Shown: one piece after another, positions 15,406 to 24,800 of the stretch
Layout of the letters: every line of letters starts with the position of its first letter
Position numbering within the stretch: position 1 is the first letter of the stretch
Assembly (NCBI GenBank): GCA_009780015.1
Contig: WRAW01000015.1
Location: forward strand, 1-41,885
Length of the DNA stretch: 41,885 bases
Reading direction: 5' to 3'
Origin: Defluviitaleaceae bacterium
GTDB taxonomy: Bacteria; Bacillota; Clostridia; Lachnospirales; WRAA01
Notes under the pieces: model-generated
Told to the model about the DNA's origin: nothing
The model's input: the letters and a program-made list of their open reading frames with translations, nothing else
Databases searched by the model: none
Position numbers and translations under genes: made by a program

Positions 15406-17275
15406 AACCCGGCAAGATTTAATGGCGCTCCGTTCTCAGTGCCAGGAAGCGGTGAAGCTGGAATCAAAGAGAATTTTGGTTTGCGCCGGCACGGGCTGTA
15501 TTTCCAGCGGTTCCTTGGAGATATACGCGCGCCTGGAGGAAGTTTTGAAGGAGAAAAACATCCCCTGTTCGCTGGAACTGAATTTGGAGGCTCATAAGAG
15601 CGGCATAGTAGGCCTGAAAGAATGCGGCTGCCACGGTTTCTGCGAGATGGGCACACTGGTCAGGATAGAGCCTCAGGGATACCTTTATGTCAAGGTTCAG
15701 CTTGAGGATTGCCAAGAGATAGTTGACGAAACCATTGTCAAAGGCAGCCCTATCGAGCGGCTGACGTATAAATTTGACGGCAAGCCTGTTGAGATACAGG
15801 ACGAAATACCTTTCTACAAGAAGCAGACCCGTGTTGTGCTTGGTCATTGCGGACATATTGACGCTAATTCTATCCGGGAATATCTGGCGGTCGGCGGCTA
15901 TTCGGCCTTTGAGAAAGCGCTGTTCGACATGGATAACGACGCCATAATAAAGGAAGTATCCGACGCCAACCTACGCGGCAGGGGCGGCGGCGGCTTCCCG
16001 GCCGGGCGCAAGTGGGCTCAGGTGCGTCGCCAGAAAAATGATCCTAAATATGTCGTTTGTAACGGCGACGAGGGCGACCCCGGTGCCTTCATGGACAGAA
16101 GCATCATGGAAGGCGACCCGCATCTTATGCTTGAGGGCATGATGATTGCCGGGCTTGTGTGCGGCGCATCGGTGGGATATATATATGTCCGCGCCGAATA
16201 CCCCATGGCGGTAAACCGGCTGCGCAGAGCTCTCGCTCAGGCCGAGGAACTTGGCTTGCTGGGCGACAACATACTTGGAAGCGATTTCTCGTTCCATATT
16301 AAGATTAACCGCGGCGCGGGCGCGTTTGTGTGCGGTGAAGGCAGCGCCCTGACCGCCTCGATAGAAGGCAAGCGCGGTATGCCCCGCGTGAAGCCGCCCA
16401 GAACGGTCGAGCACGGCCTGTTTTACAAGCCGACCGTACTGAACAACGTTGAAACCTTCGCGAACGTGCCCCTTATTATAAACAAGGGCGCGGAATGGTA
16501 CAGGGGCCTGGGTACGGAAAGTAGCCCCGGAACCAAGGTTTTCGCCCTTACGGGCAATATCGTCAACACCGGGCTGATAGAAGTGCCGATGGGGGCTACG
16601 CTTAGAGAGATAATATTCGACATAGGCGGCGGCATGAGGGACGGAGCCAAGTTCAAGGCCGTTCAGATCGGCGGGCCTTCAGGCGGCTGCCTGACCGAGG
16701 AGCATCTTGACCTGCCGCTTGACTTCGACTCCTTGAAAAAGGCGGGGGCGATGATCGGCTCCGGCGGAATGGTCGTCATGGACGACAATACATGCATGGT
16801 GGGGATCGCGCGCTTCTTCATGAACTTTACGCAGCACGAATCCTGCGGAAAGTGCGTGCCGTGCCGCGAGGGAACAAAGCGTATGCTCGAGATACTCGAC
16901 CGCATTACCGGCGGCGAAGGCCGCGAAGGCGACATCGAAATGCTTCTTGAGCTGTCCGATACTATTACGGCCACATCGCTGTGCGGGCTGGGCAAGACAG
17001 CCGCGTTCCCGATAGTAAGCACAATTAACTCGTTCCGCTCGGAATACGAGGAGCACATATTTGAAAAACGCTGCGCCACGGCCAGCTGCGAAGGGCTCAA
17101 GCGCATAGTCATTGACGAGGTTCTTTGCAAGGGCTGTACCAAGTGCGTAAAAGCCTGCCCGGTAAACGCGATTTCAGGCAAGGTAAAGGAGCCGTTCATA
17201 ATCGACCAGAGCGCTTGCGTCAAATGCGGAGCCTGCCTGCCGGTTTGCCCATTCAACGCAATTAAGGAGGTGTAG
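15398..17275 (+). CDS. hydB: Bifurcating [FeFe]-hydrogenase subunit HydB (NuoF-like)
   Basis: 625 residues in the usual HydB order: an N-terminal thioredoxin-like 2Fe-2S domain (CAGTGCISSGS, CGCHGFC); the NuoF core with FMN and NADH sites (GRGGGGFPAGRKW, NGDEGDPGAFMDRS); a 4Fe-4S site (ESCGKCVPCREGTKRM with SLCGLG); and two C-terminal 4Fe-4S motifs (CKGCTKCVKACP, CVKCGACLPVCP). This is the proposed bifurcation site for NAD(H) and ferredoxin. GGAGG precedes the ATG, and hydA follows after 6 bases. Confidence 0.9.
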   Translation: MLKTRQDLMALRSQCQEAVKLESKRILVCAGTGCISSGSLEIYARLEEVLKEKNIPCSLELNLEAHKSGIVGLKECGCHGFCEMGTLVRIEPQGYLYVKVQLEDCQEIVDETIVKGSPIERLTYKFDGKPVEIQDEIPFYKKQTRVVLGHCGHIDANSIREYLAVGGYSAFEKALFDMDNDAIIKEVSDANLRGRGGGGFPAGRKWAQVRRQKNDPKYVVCNGDEGDPGAFMDRSIMEGDPHLMLEGMMIAGLVCGASVGYIYVRAEYPMAVNRLRRALAQAEELGLLGDNILGSDFSFHIKINRGAGAFVCGEGSALTASIEGKRGMPRVKPPRTVEHGLFYKPTVLNNVETFANVPLIINKGAEWYRGLGTESSPGTKVFALTGNIVNTGLIEVPMGATLREIIFDIGGGMRDGAKFKAVQIGGPSGGCLTEEHLDLPLDFDSLKKAGAMIGSGGMVVMDDNTCMVGIARFFMNFTQHESCGKCVPCREGTKRMLEILDRITGGEGREGDIEMLLELSDTITATSLCGLGKTAAFPIVSTINSFRSEYEEHIFEKRCATASCEGLKRIVIDEVLCKGCTKCVKACPVNAISGKVKEPFIIDQSACVKCGACLPVCPFNAIKEV

Positions 17276-17281
17276 GGAATC

Positions 17282-18991
17282 ATGGAAAAGAAAGAGTATA
17301 TGACGATTGACGGAATACCCGTAGAGATAGAGGGAGAGAAGAACCTCCTTGCGATGATAAGAAAGGCGGGAATAGAACTGCCGACTTTCTGCTATCACTC
17401 CGAGCTGTCGATATACGGCGCCTGCCGTATGTGCATTATCGAAGACAGCAAGGGAAACCTGGACGCGGCCTGTTCGGCTCAGCCATGGCCGGGAATGGAG
17501 ATACGCACCAACACGGAGCGCCTGAGAAAGTACCGCAAGATGATACTCGAACTGCTGTTGGCAAATCATTGCCGCGACTGCACAACATGCGCCAGCAGCG
17601 GAAGCTGCAAGCTTCAGGACTTGGCCATGCGCTTCAATATCGAGGGCGTACGCTTCCCCAACACTGCCACAGAGCCTGTGCTTGACGATTCGTCCCTTTG
17701 CATCTCCAAGGATCAGAGCAAGTGTATCCTGTGCGGCGACTGCGTGCGTATGTGCGACGAGGTTCAGAGCATCGGAGCGATTGACTTCGCGGGGCGCGGC
17801 TCCAAGGCGACCATCAGTACGATATTTAACGACCCTCTGGCGCAAACGGACTGTGTGGGCTGCGGCCAGTGCGCCGCTATATGTCCCACGGGCGCCATAG
17901 TGGTGCGCAGCGACACCAACCGGCTATGGAAGGATCTTGACGATAAAAACACAAAGGTAACGGTTCAGGTAGCCCCTGCGGTCAGAGTAGCTCTGGCGGG
18001 ACAGTTTGGAGTGACGCAGGGCGAAAACGCCATGGGCAAGATCGTGGCGGCACTTAGGCGTATGGGCTTTGATGAAATATTCGACACTTCCACCGGCGCA
18101 GATCTGACGGTACTGGAGGAAGCAAACGAGCTTCTCAAGCGTCTTGAAGCCAACCCCAACGGCTCTGAGTTCCCGCTGTTTACTTCCTGCTGCCCCGCGT
18201 GGGTCAACTTCTGTGAGAATAATTACCCTGAGCTCTTGAATAATGTCTCCACATGCCGTCCCCCCATACAGATGATGGCGGCGATCATCAAGGAGCAGTA
18301 CGCGCCATCCAGCCGCCGCTCGGTGCATGTCGCCGTTACGCCATGCTCGGCCAAAAAATTCGAGGCCGCGCGCCCGGAATTTGCCGTTGACGGCGTTCCC
18401 CGCGTGGACTATGCCATAACCACGCAGGAATTGATACAGATGATTAAGGAATCGGGCTTGGTCTTTTCAGAACTGGAGCCGGAGGCGGTGGATTCGCCGT
18501 TCGGCTCGATGACCGGCGCCGGCCTAATCTTCGGCGTCACGGGGGGCGTTACGGAAGCGGTACTGCGCCGCATTTCCTCCGACAAAACCATTACGGGCCT
18601 TCAAACCCTCAAGCTGAGCGGAATCCGCGGCATGGAAGGCGTAAAGGAAGCGACCGTGAAAGTTGGAGACCGCGACGTTCGGATAGCCGTCGTAAGCGGC
18701 TTGAAAAACACACGAGATCTGATAGAGCGTATCAAGAACGGGGAGCGTTACGACTTCGTAGAGGTCATGGCCTGTCCGGGAGGCTGCGTCAGCGGCGCAG
18801 GCCAGCCATATGTGTCGGAAAGCGAAAAGGCGCTGCGTGGCAAGGGTCTGTACTCGGCCGACAAGCTGAGCAACGTCAAGCGCTCCGAGGAGAACCCGCT
18901 TATGATGACTCTGTACAACGGCATGCTCAAGGGGCGCGTCCATGAACTGCTGCATGTGCACTACACGGGCAAGGGGGGCGAAAACCATTGA
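17282..18991 (+). CDS. hydA: [FeFe]-hydrogenase catalytic subunit HydA
   Basis: 569 residues. The N-terminal 2Fe-2S domain has its cysteines in CYHSELSIYGACRMC; the His/Cys-ligated 4Fe-4S site is HCRDCTTCASSGSC; two ferredoxin motifs follow (CILCGDCVRMC, CVGCGQCAAICP). The H-cluster loops are FTSCCPAW (about 300), VTPCSAKKFE (about 351) and VMACPGGCVSGAGQP (about 494). Loop 2 has TPC where MPC is usual, and loop 3 has GAGQP where GGGQP is usual. The length and place after hydCB fit a group A bifurcating enzyme; the maturation genes hydE, hydF and hydG are not in the window. Its stop overlaps the next start (TTGA). Confidence 0.92.
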   Translation: MEKKEYMTIDGIPVEIEGEKNLLAMIRKAGIELPTFCYHSELSIYGACRMCIIEDSKGNLDAACSAQPWPGMEIRTNTERLRKYRKMILELLLANHCRDCTTCASSGSCKLQDLAMRFNIEGVRFPNTATEPVLDDSSLCISKDQSKCILCGDCVRMCDEVQSIGAIDFAGRGSKATISTIFNDPLAQTDCVGCGQCAAICPTGAIVVRSDTNRLWKDLDDKNTKVTVQVAPAVRVALAGQFGVTQGENAMGKIVAALRRMGFDEIFDTSTGADLTVLEEANELLKRLEANPNGSEFPLFTSCCPAWVNFCENNYPELLNNVSTCRPPIQMMAAIIKEQYAPSSRRSVHVAVTPCSAKKFEAARPEFAVDGVPRVDYAITTQELIQMIKESGLVFSELEPEAVDSPFGSMTGAGLIFGVTGGVTEAVLRRISSDKTITGLQTLKLSGIRGMEGVKEATVKVGDRDVRIAVVSGLKNTRDLIERIKNGERYDFVEVMACPGGCVSGAGQPYVSESEKALRGKGLYSADKLSNVKRSEENPLMMTLYNGMLKGRVHELLHVHYTGKGGENH

Positions 18992-19233
18992 TTGAACTGA
19001 ATGTATGCGTCGGAAGCTCCTGCCATCTGAAAGGCTCGTACAACGTCATACAGGCTTTTCAGCAGATGATAGAAGAAGGGGCTCTACACGATAAAATCGA
19101 GATGAAAGCGCAGTTCTGCATGAAGCAGTGCCAACGGGGCGTATCTGTCTCCATAGGCAATGATACGTACAGCGTTTCGCCCGAAACGGCGCGGGAGTTC
19201 TTCCGTAATACGCTTGTACCTATGACGAAATAG
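18988..19233 (+). CDS. Thioredoxin-like 2Fe-2S ferredoxin
   Basis: An 81-residue small protein with CVGSSCHLKG and FCMKQCQRG, the four-cysteine pattern of thioredoxin-like 2Fe-2S ferredoxins (also seen at the HydB N-terminus). It starts with TTG overlapping the hydA stop, so it is translationally coupled to the hydrogenase and may be an accessory electron carrier or subunit. Its exact partner cannot be read from sequence. Confidence 0.78.
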   Translation: MIELNVCVGSSCHLKGSYNVIQAFQQMIEEGALHDKIEMKAQFCMKQCQRGVSVSIGNDTYSVSPETAREFFRNTLVPMTK

Positions 19234-19251
19234 CGGTTTAGTATGTTGCTG

Positions 19252-19269
19252 GGGTGTGTCGACACACCC
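19252..19269. repeat. 18-bp perfect palindrome H
   Basis: GGGTGTGTCGACACACCC equals the right end of element C (reverse complement) joined to itself. No TA or longer flanking repeat is seen. It may be a collapsed member of the GGGYGTG class. Confidence 0.5.
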
Positions 19270-19278
19270 TTGATGGTG

Positions 19279-19304
19279 GCCGGGCGCGTTAATTACGGCC
19301 CGGC
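19279..19304 (+). terminator. Possible terminator after the hydrogenase operon
   Basis: GCCGGGC and GCCCGGC form a 7-bp GC-rich stem with a 12-base loop, followed by TTCATACTTT. The T tract is poor, so termination may be weak or the hairpin may have another role. Confidence 0.4.
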
Positions 19305-19318
19305 TTCATACTTTGTAA

Positions 19319-19531
19319 GAGCCTGTTTAATATCTTTTTGCCGTTGGATTGGCGAGCCAAATTTTTCGCAATTTTAGGATGCTGTGTGCCAGTGGCACAC
19401 GTTTAGCATCCGAAGCGCCAGCGTAGGCGGAGGAAGTGACGCCCGGGGACGGCCCCCGCGAAGCCCGGGTTTGGCTTCGTGGGGTGGAGTCTGGCCGCCA
19501 AGACAATGATGAAAAGATATTAAACAGGCTC
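19319..19531. mobile_element. Element D: 213-bp mosaic MITE-like element, TAA flanks
   Basis: Perfect 20-bp terminal inverted repeats (19319-19338, 19512-19531) begin GAGCCTGTTTAATAT, and TAA lies directly on both sides (19316-19318, 19532-19534). Internal modules: TTGGATTGGCGAGCC (also in E, inverted), the GGATGCTGTGTGCC...GGCACAC module (19378-19410, also in A and E) and the stem CCCCGCGAAGCC/GGCTTCGTGGGG (19454-19484, also in A and C). It separates the hydrogenase operon from the transhydrogenase operon and ends 24 bases before the next ATG, so it may carry or disturb that operon's upstream signals. Confidence 0.78.
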
Positions 19532-19555
19532 TAAAGACCAGGCGGGAGGAATGAA

Positions 19556-20086
19556 ATGAGCTGCAATTGTTTGGAAAACAAGACATGGATATGCACCGAC
19601 CCGAGTATCGACGTGTCGCTGCTGGAGCCCACGCTGGAAAAGTACACGGATTCAAAAGGTAGCATTATACCGATACTGCAGGCGGCGCAGAATCTGTACG
19701 GATATCTGCCCACGGACTTGATCGCGTATATATCGCGCCGTGCGGGCATCAAGCCGTCGAAGGTGATGGGCGTGGTGACGTTCTACGCGCAGTTTCGCAC
19801 AAAACCGATAGGCAAGCACCTGATAATGCTGTGCAAGGGAACGGCGTGCCATGTAAACGGCGCGTCGATGATTGAGGAAGCTATCCGCGAGAACTTAGGC
19901 GTCGAGGAGGGGGCTATAACCCCGGATGGCCTGTTTACATACAACAACGTGGCGTGTATCGGCTGCTGCAGCCTGTCGCCCGTCATGATGATCGGCGACG
20001 ACACTTTCGGGATGCTTACCAAGGAGAAGGTGGCGGAAGTCCTTGACGGTATCAGGGCGCGCGAAGCGGAAGGGGTGAGCGAATGA
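19556..20086 (+). CDS. NuoE-like subunit of a second bifurcating complex (StnA-like)
   Basis: 176 residues with the NuoE/HydC thioredoxin-like 2Fe-2S domain (CKGTACHVNGA, CIGCCSLSP) after a helical N-terminal part. It is clearly a paralogue of the hydC product. GGGAGG precedes the ATG at 19556, and the gene overlaps the next start by 4 bases. In this three-gene cluster it would relay electrons for the NuoF-like subunit. The Stn-like assignment rests on the neighbours rather than on this protein alone. Confidence 0.8.
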   Translation: MSCNCLENKTWICTDPSIDVSLLEPTLEKYTDSKGSIIPILQAAQNLYGYLPTDLIAYISRRAGIKPSKVMGVVTFYAQFRTKPIGKHLIMLCKGTACHVNGASMIEEAIRENLGVEEGAITPDGLFTYNNVACIGCCSLSPVMMIGDDTFGMLTKEKVAEVLDGIRAREAEGVSE

Positions 20087-21840
20087 CGGCGAAAATATTG
20101 GTCGGAAAGGGAAGCTGCGGTATCGCCGCCGGGGCTAACGTGGTATTTGACGCGCTCTCAAGCGGCGTTCGCGAGTCCGGCGTCGACTGCCCGGTAACAA
20201 TTACAAGCTGCGTCGGAATGTGCTATCTTGAGCCTATTGTAGACGTAATAGACGCTAAGGGCGTTAAGAATACATATGTTCGGATGGATCAGAAGGGCGC
20301 GGGAGAACTTGTCAAGGCTCTGAAAGGCGAGGACAGCGCGGTGGCGCAATATCTTATTTCCGACGCTGACGCGGGTGTTTTGTCGGCGCAGCGCCGGGTC
20401 GCCCTGCTTAACTGCGGCATCATAAACCCTGAGCTGATTGGCGAATATCTTGCCGCCGACGGATACAAGGCTGCCGAGAAATGCCTCAAAGAGAAGACCC
20501 CCGAACAGGTTATCGACGAGATAAAGATATCGGGGCTGGCGGGACGTGGCGGCGCGGGCTTCCCCACGTGGTTCAAGTGGAGTGCGGCCAGAAGCTCTAA
20601 GGGCGACAAAAAGTATGTCATCTGTAATGCCGACGAGGGCGACCCCGGCGCGTTCATGGACCGCGCCATCATCGAGGGCGACCCCCACGTACTGATAGAG
20701 GGTATGCTGATCGCGGCTTACGCTATCGGCTCCGACGAAGGCGTGGTATACGTCCGCGCCGAATATCCGCTGGCCATCACGCGGCTTGAAATAGCCATAG
20801 AGCAAGCCCGCGACGCCGGATACCTTGGGAACAATCTGTTCGGCAGCGGCTTCAGCTTTGATATGCGCATCAAGGCGGGGGCGGGGGCATTCGTATGCGG
20901 CGAGGAAACGGCCCTGATCGCTTCTCTTGAGGGCGAACGTGGTATGCCGCGGCTCAAGCCGCCTTTCCCGGCGCAAAAGGGCTTTTGGCAGCAGCCCTCG
21001 AATATTAACAATGTGGAGACGTTTGCCAACGTGCCGTGGATTATACGAAACGGCGGCGCGGCTTTCAGCGCCATGGGAACCGAGAACTCCAAGGGGACAA
21101 AGGTGTTCGCGCTTACCGGCAAGATCGCCAAGGGCGGCCTGGTGGAAATACCCATGGGTCAGACCATACGCGACGTGGTGTACGGCGTAGGCGGAGGCAT
21201 TAAGGACGGACGCGCGTTCAAGGCCGTGCAGATGGGCGGCCCCTCAGGCGGCTGTATCCCTGCGGGACTCATTGACACACAGATCGACTACAAGACGCTT
21301 GGTGCCACCGGTGCGATAATGGGCTCCGGCGGCATGGTCGTCATGGACGACACAACCTGCATGGTGGACATGGCCAGGTTCTTTCTTGACTTTACATGCA
21401 AGGAGAGTTGCGGCAAGTGCGTACAGTGCCGCATCGGAACCAAGCGTATGCTGGAAACGCTGGAACGCATCTGCGAAGGCGAGGGGCGCGAGGGTGATAT
21501 CGAGCTGCTTGAGAGGCTGGCCAACCAGGTCAAGGACGCTTCTCTCTGTGGCCTTGGCCAGACCGCGCCGAATCCGGTTCTGACCACCATCCGCTATTTC
21601 AGGAACGAGTACGAGGATCATGTATACAACAAGAAGTGTACGGCGCGCCAGTGCAAGCCGCTGCTTACGTATTCCATCGAACCGGAAAAGTGCATAGGCT
21701 GTACGCTGTGCGCGAAGAAATGCCCCAACGACGCCATTGCTGGCGAGGTAAAGAAGCTTCATGTTATAGATATGGATAAGTGCGTAAAATGCGGCAAGTG
21801 CGTGGACGTTTGCAAGTTTAACGCGGTAATTGTGGAATAG
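20083..21840 (+). CDS. NuoF-like NADH/FMN subunit of a second bifurcating complex (StnB-like)
   Basis: 585 residues. Order: a thioredoxin-like 2Fe-2S domain with GKGSCGIAAG and SCVGMCYLEP; the FMN/NADH core (GRGGAGFPTWFKW, NADEGDPGAFMDRA); 4Fe-4S motif ESCGKCVQCRIGTKRM with SLCGLG; and two C-terminal 4Fe-4S motifs (CIGCTLCAKKCP, CVKCGKCVDVC). It is a close paralogue of the hydB product, though shorter at the N-terminus. It sits in a cluster with no hydrogenase catalytic subunit, which points to NADH:ferredoxin chemistry joined to NADP through the next gene product. Confidence 0.85.
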   Translation: MTAKILVGKGSCGIAAGANVVFDALSSGVRESGVDCPVTITSCVGMCYLEPIVDVIDAKGVKNTYVRMDQKGAGELVKALKGEDSAVAQYLISDADAGVLSAQRRVALLNCGIINPELIGEYLAADGYKAAEKCLKEKTPEQVIDEIKISGLAGRGGAGFPTWFKWSAARSSKGDKKYVICNADEGDPGAFMDRAIIEGDPHVLIEGMLIAAYAIGSDEGVVYVRAEYPLAITRLEIAIEQARDAGYLGNNLFGSGFSFDMRIKAGAGAFVCGEETALIASLEGERGMPRLKPPFPAQKGFWQQPSNINNVETFANVPWIIRNGGAAFSAMGTENSKGTKVFALTGKIAKGGLVEIPMGQTIRDVVYGVGGGIKDGRAFKAVQMGGPSGGCIPAGLIDTQIDYKTLGATGAIMGSGGMVVMDDTTCMVDMARFFLDFTCKESCGKCVQCRIGTKRMLETLERICEGEGREGDIELLERLANQVKDASLCGLGQTAPNPVLTTIRYFRNEYEDHVYNKKCTARQCKPLLTYSIEPEKCIGCTLCAKKCPNDAIAGEVKKLHVIDMDKCVKCGKCVDVCKFNAVIVE

Positions 21841-21854
21841 GAGGGGAGAAAGCA

Positions 21855-24800
21855 TTGAGTAAAATTCGTGTAAATATAGACGGGCGCGAGTGTTTCGGCT
21901 ACGACAGCCAGACCATTTTTGAAATCGCCAGAGAAAACGGTGTCGATATCCCAACCCTATGCCACGACGACCGGGTAAAGCTGTACGGAAGCTGCGGAAT
22001 ATGCGTGGTGGAAACCGAGGGGAACCCCAAGCTGCTGCGCTCCTGCTCGACATTAGCCGCAAACGGGATGATTATCAAGACCGATTCTGAGCGTGTGCGT
22101 TATAGCCGTAAGACAACTCTCGAACTGCTTCTCAGCGACCATACCGGCGACTGCCGCCCGCCGTGCGTTCTGGCATGTCCGGCTCAGACAGACTGCCAGG
22201 GCTATGTCGGGCTGATCGCCAACGGCGAGTACGATGAAGCTCTCAAGCTTATAAAGGAAAAGATACCGCTTCCGGCCTCTATCGGAAGGGTATGTCCGCA
22301 TCCCTGCGAAGAGGCCTGCCGCCGCGAGCTTGTGGAAGAACCCATAGCTATAGCCGCGATCAAGCGGTTTGCCGGCGACATGGACATAGACACGGCGGGC
22401 GGGTTGTTTACGCCTGATGTCGGCGAGCCTACGGGCAAGTCCGTCGCTATTGTCGGGGGAGGCCCCGGCGGCTTGACCGCCGCGTACTTTCTGCGGAAAA
22501 AGGGTCATGCCGTAACCATTTACGACGCAATGCCGCACATGGGCGGTATGCTGCGCTATGGAATCCCCGAATACCGCCTGCCTAAGAAGCTGTTGCAGAC
22601 AGAGATAGATTCTATTGAGCAGATGGGCGTAACGCTCAAGAATAATGTCAGAATAGGCAGTGACGTAACGCTGGATCATCTTCGCCGCGTGTACGACGCA
22701 GTTATCGTTGCCGTGGGAGCGTGGTCGTCTTCAGATTTGCGCTGTCCCGGCGAGGAGTTGGACGGCGTGCTGGGCGGTATAGACTTTTTGCGGGATGTTG
22801 TTCTGGGCAGCCGTGTTTTCGCGGGCCGTAAGGTCGCCGTCGTGGGCGGCGGCAACACGGCGATGGACGCCAGCCGCACAGCGGTGCGCCTGGGCGCGGA
22901 GGCGGTCTACAATGTCTATCGCCGCACAAGGAACGAGATGCCCGCGGAGGAAATCGAAATTGTCGAAGCAGATGAGGAAGGCGTAATCTTCAAGAACCTT
23001 ACCAACCCCATTGAAGTAGTGGGCGAAAACGGCAAGGTAGTTGCTCTGCGCCTCCAAGTCATGGAATTGGGCGAGCCTGACGCCTCGGGCCGCCGCGCTC
23101 CCGTTCCGGTTCCCGGTAAGGAGGAACGCCTCGAGGTAGATACCGTCATAGCGGCCATCGGCCAAAAATTGGCCCCTGCTGGCCTTGAGGGAATCGAACT
23201 GACAAAGTGGGGAACCATTTCCGCCGACGAGAGCACGTTCCTGACAAGTCTGCCCGGCGTGTTCGCAATAGGCGACGCTACCAACAACGGCGCGGATATC
23301 GCGATTTCTGCCATCGGAGACGCTGCAAAGGCCGTGGACATGGTGGATCAGTATCTCAAGGGCGAGCGGCTGGAATACAAGGAGCCGTACCTTGTTAAAA
23401 GCGAGAAAACCGCTGAGGATTTCGCGGATAAACAGAAACAGCGGCGCGTACACGCGCATCACCGGCCCGCAAACCAGCGGCGCGGTGACTTCGTAGAGAT
23501 CAGCACGGCGTTCAGCAAGGAAGAAGCCAGGAACGAGGCAAGCCGCTGCCTTGAGTGCGGCTGCCAGGACTACTTCGAGTGCAAGCTGCTTAAATACGCC
23601 CACCAATACGATGTGAGGCCGGAAGACTTCAGCGGAGCAGCGCCCAGCGGCTTAGTGGATGAAACTCATCCGTTCATAGTGCGCAACCCCGGCAAGTGCA
23701 TCCTGTGCGGGCTGTGCGTCCGGGTCTGCGAAGAGGTCGTAGGGCCTGCGGCCCTGGGCCTGGTCAGCCGCGGATTTGGGGCCGAGGTTAAGTCCGCGCT
23801 TGACGCCGGTCTGAAAGACGCCGGATGTATCGGCTGCGGCATGTGCGTGGACATGTGCCCCACCGGAGCGCTGACGGAAACCATGCCTATCGCCAAGAGG
23901 ACTCCTCTTGAGGAGCGGATTACGGAAACAGCCTGTTCCTTCTGTTCGGTAGGGTGCCAGACAAAGCTGGCCTCCGTCGGCAATACGCTTACGCGCAGCC
24001 TTCCCGCCGCCGAAAGGCAGTCAGACGCGTTCCTGTGCGAAAAGGGACGATTCGGATTCGGCGAGATCGCAAGGCGCAAGAGGCTTGCCGCGCCGTTAGT
24101 TAAAGGCGAGGACGGCTTTATAGAAACCAGCTTTGAATATGCGGCGGACTATGCAAACAGAGGCTTGCGCGCGTTGCAGGCGCGGCATGGCGAAGGATGC
24201 GTCGCTGTGGCGATATCCGACAGGTATACGAACGAGGAAGCGTTCTTGATAAAGGAATACGCAAATCGGGCGCTTCATACCGACAAGGTGTTTTCATTCG
24301 GGCGTGTGAGCGGCGGGCTGGGTGATGTCCTTGGGCGCGACTGCTCAACGTCGTCCCTGGACGAGTTGGATGGCACTGAACTGATCGTTCTTGTGGAAGC
24401 CAACTTAATGAAGAACCACGCTTCGGCGGGAATGAAGGTCAGGCGCGCGGCGGGGAACGGCGTCAAGCTGTTGGTTCTCGGCGGCGAAGACCCATTGATG
24501 GACGAGATCGCCACCATGAAGGTAGATACGGGCAATATGGACGTGCTTCGCCAAATGGTAAAGCGAGCTCTTGAGTCCGGCAAAAATAAGAACGCGGACG
24601 GAAGAGATGAATTAGCCGCCTGGCTTGAAAGCATCGCAGTCGGCGAAAAAGCCCGTGCCGCTGCCGATATGTACCTGAGCGCAAAAAAAGCCATAATCAT
24701 TTTTGAGAAAAATACATTATCGAAGGATGCCGCGCGGCTGGTCGGCAATCTGACCGTGCTTGGCGGACACGCGACCGGCCCGCGCGACGGCGTCGTTCAA

